In this document: one piece after another, positions 16,890-25,845 of the stretch
Position numbering within the stretch: position 1 is the first letter of the stretch
Layout of the letters: every line of letters starts with the position of its first letter
Assembly (NCBI RefSeq): GCF_900172375.1
Contig: NZ_FWFS01000010.1
Coordinates: 1-64,000 of the forward strand
Reading direction: 5' to 3'
Origin: Aquimixticola soesokkakensis
Lineage (GTDB): Bacteria > Pseudomonadota > Alphaproteobacteria > Rhodobacterales > Rhodobacteraceae
Length of the DNA stretch: 64,000 nucleotides
The notes under the pieces: model-generated
What the model saw: only the letters and a program-made list of their open reading frames with translations
What the model was told of the DNA's origin: nothing
The model's database searches: none
Made by a program: the position numbers and the translations under genes

Positions 16890-17322
16890 GCAGGGCTTCA
16901 CTCTCGCCCGCCGCGATTTCATCGTAAATCTCGGGGCGGTGATGGCATTGGGGATGGGAAAACACCCGTGGCCCCTGCGCAATACCGCCGGATTTGGGAT
17001 CCGCCGCGCCGTAATACAGCCGCGCGATCCGCGCGTTCGAAATCGCCGCCGCGCACATCGGACAAGGTTCCAGCGTCACATAGAGGTCCGCCCCGATCAG
17101 CCGTTCGGCCCCCAGCTGCGCACAAGCCTCGCGGATCACCAGCATTTCCGCATGGGCGGTAGGGTCTGCCCGTTCACGGGTGCGATTGCCATTCTGGGCC
17201 AGAACGGCACCGTCTCTGGCAATGATCACCGCGCCCACGGGCACCTCGCCGCGCGCGCCCGCCGCGCGGGCCTCGGTAAGGGCGCGCTCCATATGGCTTT
17301 TGAACGGATGGGCATCTGTCAT
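16852..17322 (-). CDS. tadA: tRNA-specific adenosine deaminase
   Basis: A 156-aa cytidine-deaminase-fold enzyme that converts A34 to inosine in tRNA-Arg(ACG). The zinc site is complete: His57 and Glu59 in TAHAEML, Cys87 and Cys90 in EPCPMCAAA. VPVGAVIIARDG and LYYGAADPKSGG are typical of TadA. The start at 17322 (MTDAHPF) is preferred, though MERALTE ten residues later is possible. The gene converges with the muramidase and overlaps it by 38 nt. It is divergent from the pseudouridine synthase gene, another tRNA/rRNA-modifying function. Confidence 0.95.
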   Translation of the reverse strand: MTDAHPFKSHMERALTEARAAGARGEVPVGAVIIARDGAVLAQNGNRTRERADPTAHAEMLVIREACAQLGAERLIGADLYVTLEPCPMCAAAISNARIARLYYGAADPKSGGIAQGPRVFSHPQCHHRPEIYDEIAAGESEALLRDFFSGLRADR

Positions 17323-17440
17323 GCCCCTTTTTGGCCCCTGCGCCCGGGCCAGACAAGGTGCCATCGGCTGCGCGCGGGAGTTTTCATATCCCACGCATCC
17401 GCTGCTTCCCAAAACCGGCGCGCCGCGCTAGAGGTCAGCT

Positions 17441-18595
17441 ATGGACAAGAAACGCACGCCCCGCTCCACCCCTTCGTCATCGGCCACTCAACGTGGCGGC
17501 CCTGCCTCGGCGCGGGGGGGTAAACCTGCCCCCAAAGCGGCGCCAAAAGCGGCGCCCAAAACGGCGCCTGTGCGTGACACCACATTGGATGGCACGCCCA
17601 AAACCGGCGGCGACCGGATTGCCAAAGTTCTGGCGCGTCACGGCATTGCCTCGCGGCGCGACGCCGAAAAAATCATCTCCGAAGGGCGCGTCAGCGTGAA
17701 CGGGGCGGTCATCACCTCGCCCGCGCTCAACGTGCAGGCCAAGGACAACATCGTGGTCGATGGCAAGCTGCTGGGCACGCCGGATGTCGCGCGGCTTTGG
17801 CTGTACCACAAACCAACGGGCCTTGTGACATCGGCGCGCGATGAAAAGGGCCGCGAAACGGTCTTTGATGCCCTTCCCGCGGATCTGCCGCGCGTGATGA
17901 GCGTGGGACGGCTGGATTTGAATTCCGAAGGCCTGCTGTTGCTTACGAATGACGGCGACCTCAAACGACGCCTCGAACTGCCTTCAACCGGCTGGCTGCG
18001 CAAATACCGCGTCCGCGTCAAAGGCAACCCGAGCGATGCCGATCTCGAACCCCTGCGTCAGGGCGTGACCATCGAGGGCGAGCGGTTCCAGCCCATGACC
18101 GTCTCGCTTGATCGCCACCAAGGGGCCAACGCCTGGCTGACCATCTCGATCCGCGAGGGCAAGAACCGCGAAATCCGCCGCGCGCTGGAAAGCATCGGTG
18201 TCACGGTGAACCGGCTTTTGCGCGTCAGCTACGGGCCTTTCCGCCTTGGGGAACTGCGCGAGGGCGAGGTCGAGGAGGTCAAAACCCGCGTGCTGCGCGA
18301 CCAGCTTGGCATGAGCGCCGAAGACGTGGAGGCGCTGGATGATCCGGCCGACAAGCCGCGCCGCGGTGTCTCGCGCCCCGGCAAACCCGCGCCGCGCAAA
18401 CCGTTCGGCGCGCAGGCGTCGCGCGAGCGCGATGCCAAACCCGAATTCAAAAGCAAAGGGTTTCGCAGTCACGGCGGCAAACCCGATGGCAAGGGCGGCA
18501 AAGGCGGGCGCGCCTTGGGCTTCAAAAGTCATGCAGGCCCCAATGGCACCGGCGCGCAAAACCGCCGTGACGGCAAACCCAAACCGCGCAGCTGA
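17441..18595 (+). CDS. rluB: Pseudouridine synthase, RsuA/RluB family
   Basis: The 384-aa protein has an S4 RNA-binding domain (DRIAKVLARHGIASRRDAEK, 57-115) and a pseudouridine synthase domain with catalytic Asp159 in GRLDLNSEG. Further signatures are LWLYHKPTGLVTS and GKNREIRRAL. RluB makes Psi2605 in 23S rRNA; RsuA or RluF cannot be fully excluded, but the S4 plus long basic tail is usual for alphaproteobacterial RluB. Both ends are disordered: an N-terminal KAAPKAAPKTAP repeat and a Lys/Gly/Arg-rich C-terminus from about 300. The RBS is GAGGTCAG. Confidence 0.85.
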   Translation: MDKKRTPRSTPSSSATQRGGPASARGGKPAPKAAPKAAPKTAPVRDTTLDGTPKTGGDRIAKVLARHGIASRRDAEKIISEGRVSVNGAVITSPALNVQAKDNIVVDGKLLGTPDVARLWLYHKPTGLVTSARDEKGRETVFDALPADLPRVMSVGRLDLNSEGLLLLTNDGDLKRRLELPSTGWLRKYRVRVKGNPSDADLEPLRQGVTIEGERFQPMTVSLDRHQGANAWLTISIREGKNREIRRALESIGVTVNRLLRVSYGPFRLGELREGEVEEVKTRVLRDQLGMSAEDVEALDDPADKPRRGVSRPGKPAPRKPFGAQASRERDAKPEFKSKGFRSHGGKPDGKGGKGGRALGFKSHAGPNGTGAQNRRDGKPKPRS

Positions 18596-18692
18596 TCGGA
18601 TGCCGGCCAATTTCACTCTGCGCCGATGAGGCCTTTCAAGCAGTGTCGCGGCGTCCTATATTAAGCGCAAAGCACTGCCGCTGGAGGGATTT

Positions 18693-18779
18693 GTGAGCAA
18701 CGTGGGACTACAGAAACTGGCCTATTACCTCTTGATTGGCTTCATTCTTTACGTGTCCTTCGGCGCACAGGGCAGCTAA
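18693..18779 (+). CDS. 28-aa putative single-pass membrane peptide
   Basis: GTG start with a perfect GGAGGG 5 nt upstream, and the stop is 2 nt before the next gene. The peptide is VSNVGLQKLAYYLL followed by IGFILYVSFGAQGS: a short polar start and one hydrophobic helix (about 9-23). The strong RBS, tight spacing and membrane-like composition support a real gene. It is the first member of the XpaC-TelA cluster. I do not recognise a named family. A role as a small modulator of the downstream membrane proteins is inference. Confidence 0.6.
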   Translation: MSNVGLQKLAYYLLIGFILYVSFGAQGS

Positions 18780-18781
18780 CG

Positions 18782-19675
18782 ATGGCCAAACGTTTTGGCG
18801 GCAAATTCAGCCCCGACCCCGTCGATGAACCTGCCGAGCCGCGCGCAAAAAACGCGCGCAAGAACGGGTTTAGCGGCAAGCGACGCACCCGTCTGGGCGC
18901 GCGCTCGCGGCTGCTGTTTCTTGCGCCGATCGTGCTGGTTTTTAAAGCACTGGGCGCAGAACCCGTGCTGATGGCGCAATATTTGCTCGGCTTTGGTGTG
19001 CTGATTTTGGGCGCCTATCTGACGCGCGAGGGGCTGAAAGCCCAAGAGGCGTTCGAGGCGCGCGCGATTGCCCGCCGCCCCGCCGTTCCGCGCAAGATTT
19101 TGGGCTCTGTGAGCACCGGTCTTGGCCTCGGGCTTGTCGGCTTTGCGGGCTACGGCCCACTTGAGGCCGTGATTTTTACCGTCATCGGCGCGGCGCTGCA
19201 CGGGTTTGCCTTTGGTCTCGACCCTCTGCGCTCGAAAGGGCTGTCGGGGGGCGATTTTCAAAACACCCGCGTTGCGCGTGCCGTTGATGAGGGCGAGCGT
19301 CATCTCGCCGCGATGGAAACGGCGATCGCGCGCACAAACGAGCGCAGTCTGATCACCCGCGTGTCCCAGTTCACCGCCACCGCCCGCACGATGTTTCGCC
19401 GGATCGAAAGCGACCCGCGCGATCTGAGCGCGGCGCGCAAATATACAGGTATTTATCTGCTGGGCGCGCGCGACGCGACGCTGAAATTTTCCGATCTTTG
19501 GATCAATGCCGGCGATACGCAGGCGCGCACCGACTACATCGCGCTGCTCGACGATCTGGAACGCGACTTTGCCGCGCGCACCGACAGCTTTCTCATCGAC
19601 GACAAATCCGATCTTGATATCGAGATCAGCGTTTTGCGCGACCGTCTGGCGCGCGAAGGCGTCAAAACCAGCTAA
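18782..19675 (+). CDS. XpaC-like (5-bromo-4-chloroindolyl phosphate hydrolysis family) membrane protein
   Basis: A 297-aa protein with a basic N-terminus and two pairs of hydrophobic segments: LLFLAPIVLVFKAL and LLGFGVLILGAYL (about 43-83), then ILGSVSTGLGLGLVGFAGYG with AVIFTVIGAALHGFAFGLD (about 105-145). The C-terminal helical domain has VDEGERHLAAMETAIART and KYTGIYLLGARDATLKF, as in XpaC-type proteins. Family members are typically encoded next to TelA and the hydrolase name is historical, with no catalytic site known. It follows the 28-aa peptide by 2 nt and precedes telA by 27 nt. Confidence 0.82.
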   Translation: MAKRFGGKFSPDPVDEPAEPRAKNARKNGFSGKRRTRLGARSRLLFLAPIVLVFKALGAEPVLMAQYLLGFGVLILGAYLTREGLKAQEAFEARAIARRPAVPRKILGSVSTGLGLGLVGFAGYGPLEAVIFTVIGAALHGFAFGLDPLRSKGLSGGDFQNTRVARAVDEGERHLAAMETAIARTNERSLITRVSQFTATARTMFRRIESDPRDLSAARKYTGIYLLGARDATLKFSDLWINAGDTQARTDYIALLDDLERDFAARTDSFLIDDKSDLDIEISVLRDRLAREGVKTS

Positions 19676-19702
19676 ACTATAGTTTCCCAAAGGAAGTTCG
19701 AC

Positions 19703-20875
19703 ATGTCCGACACGATCCGCCAAAAGGCCGAAGCGACTTTGAAAGACGTCGAGGCCGTCACGGCCGTGGTCCTGCCCGAGCCGCCGAATGAAAACGACGT
19801 GACGGTCGCCAAAACCGCCCATGCACAGGATGCGGTCGCCAAAGCCAAGGCCGAAATCGACATTGCCGACACCAATTCGATCATCGGGTTTGGCGCAGGC
19901 GCACAGGCCGAATTGCAGCAGATCAGCCAATCCATGCTGGCGGATGTGAAGAACAAGGATGTTGGCCCGGCGGGTGACAGTCTGCGCAGCATCGTGTCGA
20001 CCATTCGCGGCTTTTCCGTCGAGGAACTGGACCCCAACCGCAAGCGCTCGTGGTGGGACAAGCTGCTGGGCAAAACCGCGCCGGTCGCGAAATTTGTCGC
20101 CCGCTACGAGGATGTGCAAGACCAGATCGACAAGATCACCGATGACCTTCTGGGCCACGAACATACCCTGCTCAAGGATATCAAATCGCTTGATTTGCTC
20201 TACGAAAAGACCCTGAATTTCTACGATGCGCTGGCGATCTACATCCTGGCCGGAACGCAGAAGATCGATGACCTCGACCGGCTTGATATCCCGCAAAAAG
20301 AGGCCGAAGTGGCCTCTGCGGCCCCCGATCAGCAGGTGATGGTGGCGCAGGAATTGCGCGACTTGCGCGCCGCGCGCGACGATCTGGAACGCCGTGTGCA
20401 TGACCTCAAACTCACCCGTCAGGTGACGATGCAATCCCTGCCCTCGATCCGGCTGGTGCAGGAAAACGACAAGTCGCTGGTCACAAAAATCAACTCGACC
20501 CTCGTGAACACGGTGCCGTTGTGGGAAACACAGCTGGCCCAGGCCGTGACAATCCAGCGCGCGTCCGAAGCGGCGAAGGCCGTCAAGGATGCCAACGATC
20601 TGACCAATGAACTGCTGACCTCGAATGCGGCGAACCTGCGCGATGCCAACAGCGCGATCCGCACCGAAATGGAGCGGGGCGTCTTTGACATCGAAGCGGT
20701 GAAACAGGCCAATGCGGACCTGATCGGCACCATTCAGGACAGTCTGAAAATCGCCGACGAAGGCAAAGTCAAACGCGCCGCCGCCGAGGCCGATCTGGTC
20801 AAAATGGAAAGCGAATTGCGTGACACTTTGGCCGCAGCCAAGGCGCGCGAGACCCCCGCCCCCGCAGCAAGTTGA
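19703..20875 (+). CDS. telA: Toxic anion resistance protein, TelA family
   Basis: A 390-aa soluble, almost wholly helical protein. Family features include VKNKDVGPAGDSLRSIV, the conserved NRKRSWWDKLLG region, EHTLLKDIKSLDLLYEK and the C-terminal SLKIADEGKVKRAAAEADL. TelA proteins occur in tellurite-resistance and Ter-type stress systems; the biochemical function is not known. The RBS is AAGGAAG. Its place between an XpaC-like membrane protein and envelope-type genes suggests a cytoplasmic partner of a membrane complex. I judge the family assignment secure and the tellurite phenotype unproven. Confidence 0.9.
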   Translation: MSDTIRQKAEATLKDVEAVTAVVLPEPPNENDVTVAKTAHAQDAVAKAKAEIDIADTNSIIGFGAGAQAELQQISQSMLADVKNKDVGPAGDSLRSIVSTIRGFSVEELDPNRKRSWWDKLLGKTAPVAKFVARYEDVQDQIDKITDDLLGHEHTLLKDIKSLDLLYEKTLNFYDALAIYILAGTQKIDDLDRLDIPQKEAEVASAAPDQQVMVAQELRDLRAARDDLERRVHDLKLTRQVTMQSLPSIRLVQENDKSLVTKINSTLVNTVPLWETQLAQAVTIQRASEAAKAVKDANDLTNELLTSNAANLRDANSAIRTEMERGVFDIEAVKQANADLIGTIQDSLKIADEGKVKRAAAEADLVKMESELRDTLAAAKARETPAPAAS

Positions 20876-20987
20876 CCCATTTGGGAACGATTTGTGCGCA
20901 TCGGCATTGATCCGGCGCGCGCAAGTCGCACAATGGGCATAAACGGGGTGTTTGCAACGCAGCGCCGAAACCGAAGAGGAAGACGCG

Positions 20988-22001
20988 GTGAACTTCGAAA
21001 CACGGGGTGGGTTAAAACGGGGTCGCTTGAAACAGCGCGCGGCATCCCCGCGCAGGGTGCTCGCCGGAGCGGCGCTCTGCCTGTTGTTGACAGCCTGTGC
21101 CAAGCTACCGCTGTCGCCCATCCCTGCCCCGCGCCCTGTCTCCACAACGCCCCCCCAACCCCGCCCGCAAGCGCCCAGCCGCCCCGAACGCTCCGCGACC
21201 TCGGACGCACTGGCCGCCTATTACGCGCGCGCGCAGATCAATCTGCTGGCGCAGGGATTGTTGCGCTCGGACACAGGGGCCCAGGATGCGCCCTTCACCT
21301 CATGGCAATTGGCGCGCAATTTCGAAACCATCGCCTTGAACGACGAATACACCGGCATTGGCGGTGAAATGGTGGCGCGTCAGACGGCTTCGGTGTTGAG
21401 CCGCTGGGAAGTTCCCGTCACCCTTTCGGTGGAATTCGGGGACACGGTGGGCGATGCAATGCGCAACCGCGACACAGAAACCCTGCGCGGGTTCACCGCC
21501 CGTCTGGCCCGTGTCACCGGCCATCCAATCCGCATGGGGTCCCCCGAGGCCGCGAATTTCCACGTTTTCGTGGTGAATGAAGACGAGCGCGTCGCGCTGG
21601 GTCCGCGGCTTGAGCAATTGATCCCCGGTATTTCACAAACCGCCGTGCGCACGGTGGTGAACCTGCCACGCTCCACCTATTGTGTGGTCCTTGCATCGGA
21701 CCCCCAAGATGATGGGGCCTATCAGTCAGCCGTGGCGATCATTCGTGCCGAGCATCCCGATCTGATGCGCCTGTCCTGTCTGCATGAGGAAATTGCACAG
21801 GGCCTTGGCTTGGCCAATGACAGCCCCGCCGCGCGGCCCTCGATTTTCAACGATGACGAAGAATTCGCGACGCTCACCCCGATGGACGAGCAGCTGTTGC
21901 GGATGCTGTATGACCCGCGCCTCACGCCGGGCATGACCGCAGATGAGGCCCGAGCGAGCGTGAATGCAATTGCCCGTGAACTGATGGGCGAAAGCAGTTA
22001 A
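20988..22001 (+). CDS. DUF2927-family lipoprotein
   Basis: A 337-aa predicted lipoprotein. It has a basic n-region, signal core RRVLAGAALCLLLTAC with lipobox LLTAC, and a Pro-rich linker. A DUF2927 domain follows, with NDEYTGIGGEMVARQ, RLARVTGHPIRMG and the ending FNDDEEFATLTPMDEQLLRMLYDPRL. The LSCLHEEIAQGLGLAND segment resembles an HExxH-like zinc-protease motif (HEEIAQGLGL), as expected for this metzincin-like family, so a secreted or periplasmic protease is possible. The GTG start at 20988 is chosen on the basis of GAGGAAG at 20976; an upstream TTG at 20952 lacks an RBS. Confidence 0.78.
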   Translation: MNFETRGGLKRGRLKQRAASPRRVLAGAALCLLLTACAKLPLSPIPAPRPVSTTPPQPRPQAPSRPERSATSDALAAYYARAQINLLAQGLLRSDTGAQDAPFTSWQLARNFETIALNDEYTGIGGEMVARQTASVLSRWEVPVTLSVEFGDTVGDAMRNRDTETLRGFTARLARVTGHPIRMGSPEAANFHVFVVNEDERVALGPRLEQLIPGISQTAVRTVVNLPRSTYCVVLASDPQDDGAYQSAVAIIRAEHPDLMRLSCLHEEIAQGLGLANDSPAARPSIFNDDEEFATLTPMDEQLLRMLYDPRLTPGMTADEARASVNAIARELMGESS

Positions 22002-22052
22002 ACAGGGCCAAACCGCCCTCTCGAACCGACCAGTCCCGCAAGGAGTAAGACC

Positions 22053-23162
22053 ATGGGTATCTTCGATTTTCTCGCCGGTGAATTCATCGACGTCATCCAT
22101 TGGACCGACGACACGCGCGACACGATGGTCTGGCGCTTCGAACGCGAAGGCCATGCGATCAAATACGGGGCGAAGCTGACCGTGCGCGAGGGCCAGACGG
22201 CCGTCTTCGTGCATGAAGGCCAGATCGCCGATGTGTTCACCCCCGGTCTCTACATGCTTGAGACCAACAACATGCCGATCCTCACGACGCTCAAACATTG
22301 GGACCACGGGTTCAAATCCCCGTTCAAATCCGAAGTCTATTTCGTCAACACCACACGGTTCAACGACCTGAAATGGGGCACGAAAAACCCGATCATGTGC
22401 CGCGACCCCGAATTTGGCGCGGTACGCTTGCGCGCCTTTGGCACCTACACGACCCGCATCACCGATGCCGCGAGATTCATGTCTGAAATCGTCGGCACCG
22501 ACGGGGAATTTACCTCCGACGAGATCAGTTTCCAGATCCGCAACATCATCGTTCAGGCCTTTAGCCGGATTGTGGCCGGATCGGGGATCCCCGTGCTCGA
22601 CATGGCGGCCAATACGGCCGATCTGGGCAAGCTGGTCGCGGCCGAGATCACCAAAGTTGTGGCAGATTACGGCTTGTCCATCCCCGAATTTTACATCGAA
22701 AACATCAGCCTGCCCGAAGCGGTCGAGGCCGCGATGGACAAGCGCACGTCGATGGGGATTGTTGGCAACCTCGACAACTATATGAAATTCAACGCCGCAG
22801 AGGCGATGAGCAACCCCGCCTCTGGCGTGGGGGGCGCGATGGGCGCAGGGCTTGGCGCGGGCATGGGGCTGGCAATGGCGCAGCAACAGGCGCAAAGCGG
22901 CCCTTGGGGCGCCCAGCCTGCCGCAGCTGCACCCATAGCGCCCCCCCCGCCCCCCGTCGAACATGTCTGGCACACAGCGGTGAACGGCGTGACCGAGGGG
23001 CCGTTTTCGCTGGCGACGATGGGCCAGATGGTCGCGCGCGGCACCTTGACCCGCCAAACCCATGTCTGGACCCAAGGTCAGGACGGCTGGTTGCGCGCCG
23101 AAGAGGTGAGCGAGCTTGCGCGCCTCTTCACCGTTGCGCCCCCGCCACCGCCGCCCGCGTGA
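22053..23162 (+). CDS. SPFH-domain protein with C-terminal GYF-like domain
   Basis: A 369-aa protein. Residues 1-250 form an SPFH/Band-7 (virion-core YdjI-type) domain: IHWTDDTRDTMVWRF, KLTVREGQTAVFVHEGQ, VYFVNTTRFNDLKWGTK and DYGLSIPEFYIENIS. A Gly/Ala/Met/Gln-rich linker (about 255-290) and a Pro stretch lead to a GYF_2/DUF4339-like domain with WHTAVNGVTEGPFSLATM and WTQGQDGWLRAEEV. SPFH proteins scaffold membrane microdomains; B. subtilis YdjI of this type acts with the zinc-ribbon protein YdjG in PspA recruitment. The next gene here is a zinc-ribbon protein, repeating that pair. Confidence 0.87.
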   Translation: MGIFDFLAGEFIDVIHWTDDTRDTMVWRFEREGHAIKYGAKLTVREGQTAVFVHEGQIADVFTPGLYMLETNNMPILTTLKHWDHGFKSPFKSEVYFVNTTRFNDLKWGTKNPIMCRDPEFGAVRLRAFGTYTTRITDAARFMSEIVGTDGEFTSDEISFQIRNIIVQAFSRIVAGSGIPVLDMAANTADLGKLVAAEITKVVADYGLSIPEFYIENISLPEAVEAAMDKRTSMGIVGNLDNYMKFNAAEAMSNPASGVGGAMGAGLGAGMGLAMAQQQAQSGPWGAQPAAAAPIAPPPPPVEHVWHTAVNGVTEGPFSLATMGQMVARGTLTRQTHVWTQGQDGWLRAEEVSELARLFTVAPPPPPPA

Positions 23163-23202
23163 CCCGCCGCTGCTTTTCACCTTGCAACGGGACCCGAGCC
23201 TG

Positions 23203-24375
23203 ATGTCTGACGATCCTTTTGATCTGCCCCGCGTCGCGCGACATGCCGATCCTGTTGTGACCACATCCGAGCCGGTGACGCAGGAATTGGTGAGTGCCGA
23301 GGGCGAGCGGCATTTTCCCTGTCCGACCTGCGGCTCGGACCTGCGGTTTTCGCCCGACACGGGCGTGATGAGCTGCGATCACTGCGGCCATAGCGAAGCC
23401 ATCGACGCCCAAGCGCCCCATCCCGTGCGCGAGCTGGACTTTGCCGCTGCCATCGACCAGCTGCTGCCCGCTCAAGATGTGCAAGAGACCCGCACCACGC
23501 AGTGCCCCAATTGCGGGGCGCAGGTGGCGTTCAGCGATGACGTCCACGCCCGCGAATGCCCCTTTTGTGCAACCCCCGTCGTGGTCTCGACCGGTCTGCA
23601 CCGCCAGATCAAGCCGCGCGGATTGCTGCCGTTCAAACTGGCCGAAGACGCGGCGAAAGAGGCAATGACCGACTGGCTGGGCAAGCTGTGGTTCGCGCCC
23701 AACGGTCTGGCGGAGTATGCCCGCAAAGGCCGCAAAATGCAGGGGATCTACGTCCCCTACTGGACGTTTGATGCGCAAACCCACTCCGATTACACGGGCC
23801 AGCGCGGCGATGACTATTACACCAGCCATTCGGTGGTGCGAAACGGCAAGCGCGAGACCGTGCGCAAGCGTCACACCCGCTGGTCGCGCCGGTCGGGCCG
23901 CGTGGCGCGGTTTTTTGACGATGTGCTCGTGCTTGCCTCCCATTCCTTGCCGCGCAAATATACCCAGGCGCTGGAGCCCTGGGATCTGGCCGCGCTCGAG
24001 CCCTATATTCCCGAATATCTCGCCGGTTTTCGCGCCGAATCCTACACGGTGGAAATCAAGGAGGGCTATGCGCAAGCCCGCAGCGCCATGGATGCGATGA
24101 TCCTGCGCGATGTGCGCTTTGACATTGGTGGCGATCGCCAAAGGGTAGAACAGGTCACCACGCGCGTCAGTGATGTGACCTTCAAACACATCCTGCTTCC
24201 GGTCTGGCTTGCGGCCTATAAATACCGCGGCAAGACCTACCGTTTTGTGGTCAACGGCCGCACGGGCACGATTCAGGGCGAACGTCCCTATTCGGCCTGG
24301 AAGATCGCCTTTGCCGTGGTCGCAGGGGCAATTCTTGCGGCTGTCGTGGGCTATTTCATCGCGCAAAACCAATAA
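23203..24375 (+). CDS. Double zinc-ribbon membrane protein (YdjG-like)
   Basis: A 390-aa protein with two zinc ribbons: CPTCGSDLRF with CDHCGH (about 36-60), and CPNCGAQVAF with CPFCATP (about 101-123). A beta-rich region follows (YVPYWTFDAQTHSDYTGQRG), then one C-terminal helix (about 363-385, AFAVVAGAILAAVVGYFIA). Such proteins are often misnamed primosomal or helicase-like because of the ribbons, but no helicase motif exists. They are better compared with the B. subtilis YdjG-type membrane zinc-ribbon proteins. It starts 41 nt after the SPFH gene and ends the cluster. Confidence 0.83.
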   Translation: MSDDPFDLPRVARHADPVVTTSEPVTQELVSAEGERHFPCPTCGSDLRFSPDTGVMSCDHCGHSEAIDAQAPHPVRELDFAAAIDQLLPAQDVQETRTTQCPNCGAQVAFSDDVHARECPFCATPVVVSTGLHRQIKPRGLLPFKLAEDAAKEAMTDWLGKLWFAPNGLAEYARKGRKMQGIYVPYWTFDAQTHSDYTGQRGDDYYTSHSVVRNGKRETVRKRHTRWSRRSGRVARFFDDVLVLASHSLPRKYTQALEPWDLAALEPYIPEYLAGFRAESYTVEIKEGYAQARSAMDAMILRDVRFDIGGDRQRVEQVTTRVSDVTFKHILLPVWLAAYKYRGKTYRFVVNGRTGTIQGERPYSAWKIAFAVVAGAILAAVVGYFIAQNQ

Positions 24376-24473
24376 CAGACGCAATGATGGCTTGATCGAA
24401 GCGAGCAATTTGGTATTGCCTTGGGCAAATGTTAGCGCCAACAGCCCTGCTGTGGCCATGAAAGGAAAGCAAG

Positions 24474-25397
24474 ATGATCCTGTGCTGTGGGGAAGCCCTG
24501 ATTGACATGTTGCCGCGCGTGACACCCGCTGGCGAGGCGGCCTATGCGCCCTATGCGGGCGGCGCGGTGTTCAATACGGCGATTGCCCTGGGGCGTCTGG
24601 GCGCGCGCACGGGTTTCTTTTCCGGCCTTTCTGCTGATTTCTTTGGCGACCTTTTGCGCGCGCAACTGTCTGACAGCCAAGTAGATGCAAGCCTTGCGAT
24701 CATCGCGGACCGCCCCTGTACGATTGCCTATGTCAAGCTGGTCGACGGGCACGCAACTTACGCATTTTACGACGAAAATACTGCCGGACGCATGCTGACA
24801 CCGGCCGATTTGCCCCCCATTCCCGAGACCGTGAGCGCGCTGTTCTTTGGCGGCATTTCCCTTCCGGTCGAGCCCTGCGGCGAAGCCTATGAGGCCTTGA
24901 TGCTGCGCGAAGCGGCAACGCGCGTCACCATGATCGACCCCAATATCCGCCCCGGCTTTATTCGCGACGAGGCGCGCTATCGGGCCCGTATCGAGCGGAT
25001 GCTGGGTGTCGCCGACATCGTGAAGCTGTCGGATGAGGACCTGCACTGGCTGCGCGGCGCGGGCGATATCGACACGCTGGCCAAGGACATTCTGGCGCAG
25101 GGGGCGAAACTGGTCTGTATCACCGAAGGCGCGCAGGGTGTGCGTGGTTTTCACGCAGGCGGCGTGGTCAAGGTCGCATCGACCCGCGTTGAGGTGGTCG
25201 ATACGGTCGGCGCAGGCGACACGTTCAACGCAGGGCTTCTGGCCGAGTTGGACAGGCGCGGCAAGCTGGACAAAGCGGCCATCACGACCCTGACGCAGGA
25301 TGATATCACCGCCGCACTGGGCTTTGGGGCGCGCGCCGCCGCAGTCACCGTCAGCCGCGCAGGGGCGAACCCGCCTTGGGCGCGCGAACTGGCCTGA
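24474..25397 (+). CDS. PfkB-family carbohydrate kinase (fructokinase-like)
   Basis: A 307-aa cytosolic kinase. The N-terminal signature [20 protein letters not shown] and the C-terminal [17 protein letters not shown] (anion hole GAGD, catalytic Asp) are those of the ribokinase/PfkB family. [13 protein letters not shown] and [10 protein letters not shown] agree. The most likely substrate is fructose, but other sugars or nucleosides are possible. The RBS is GAAAGGA. It is followed after 4 nt by dtd, so the two are probably co-transcribed. Confidence 0.88.
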   Translation: MILCCGEALIDMLPRVTPAGEAAYAPYAGGAVFNTAIALGRLGARTGFFSGLSADFFGDLLRAQLSDSQVDASLAIIADRPCTIAYVKLVDGHATYAFYDENTAGRMLTPADLPPIPETVSALFFGGISLPVEPCGEAYEALMLREAATRVTMIDPNIRPGFIRDEARYRARIERMLGVADIVKLSDEDLHWLRGAGDIDTLAKDILAQGAKLVCITEGAQGVRGFHAGGVVKVASTRVEVVDTVGAGDTFNAGLLAELDRRGKLDKAAITTLTQDDITAALGFGARAAAVTVSRAGANPPWARELA

Positions 25398-25401
25398 GCC
25401 G

Positions 25402-25845
25402 ATGCGGGCATTGGTTCAACGGGTCACCGAAGCCTCGGTGACGGTCGATGGCACATGCATCGGGCGCTGTGAAACGGGGCTGTTGATCCTGATCTGCGCC
25501 ATGCAGGGCGACACGCCGGCCGACGGTGAAAAACTGGCCGCCAAAATCGCCAAGCTGCGTATTTTTCACGACGCGGCGGGCAAGATGAACCGCTCCCTGC
25601 TCGACATTGGCGGCAGCGCTCTGGTGGTCAGCCAGTTTACGCTGGCCGCAGATACGCGTTCGGGCAACCGTCCCGGATTTTCCGCTGCGGCACGCCCTGA
25701 CACAGGCCGCGCGCTTTACGAGGGCTTCGCCAATGCGCTGGCGGCCCTTGGCCCTCGTGTCGAAACCGGCCGCTTTGGGGCCGATATGGCCGTGGCGCTG
25801 GTCAATGACGGTCCTGTGACCATCTGGCTGGACACCCAAACCTGA
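25402..25845 (+). CDS. dtd: D-aminoacyl-tRNA deacylase
   Basis: A 147-aa enzyme that hydrolyses D-aminoacyl-tRNA (for example D-Tyr-tRNA). It opens [17 protein letters not shown] and carries the catalytic-core motif [17 protein letters not shown] and the dimer/Gly-Pro motif [11 protein letters not shown] near the C-terminus, all diagnostic. The short 4-nt distance from the kinase stop indicates operon coupling. The downstream 500-nt gap carries no clear gene. Confidence 0.96.
   Translation: MRALVQRVTEASVTVDGTCIGRCETGLLILICAMQGDTPADGEKLAAKIAKLRIFHDAAGKMNRSLLDIGGSALVVSQFTLAADTRSGNRPGFSAAARPDTGRALYEGFANALAALGPRVETGRFGADMAVALVNDGPVTIWLDTQT

Noticed and set aside
18776-21145. A 789-codon open frame antisense to the xpaC-telA genes
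   Set aside because: It spans several genes with strong RBSs and motifs on the other strand. It has no RBS, and its composition is that of a mirror frame.
23203-24375. Reading of this protein as primosomal helicase (PriA-like)
   Set aside because: It has zinc ribbons but no Walker motifs or helicase domain, and it ends in a membrane helix.
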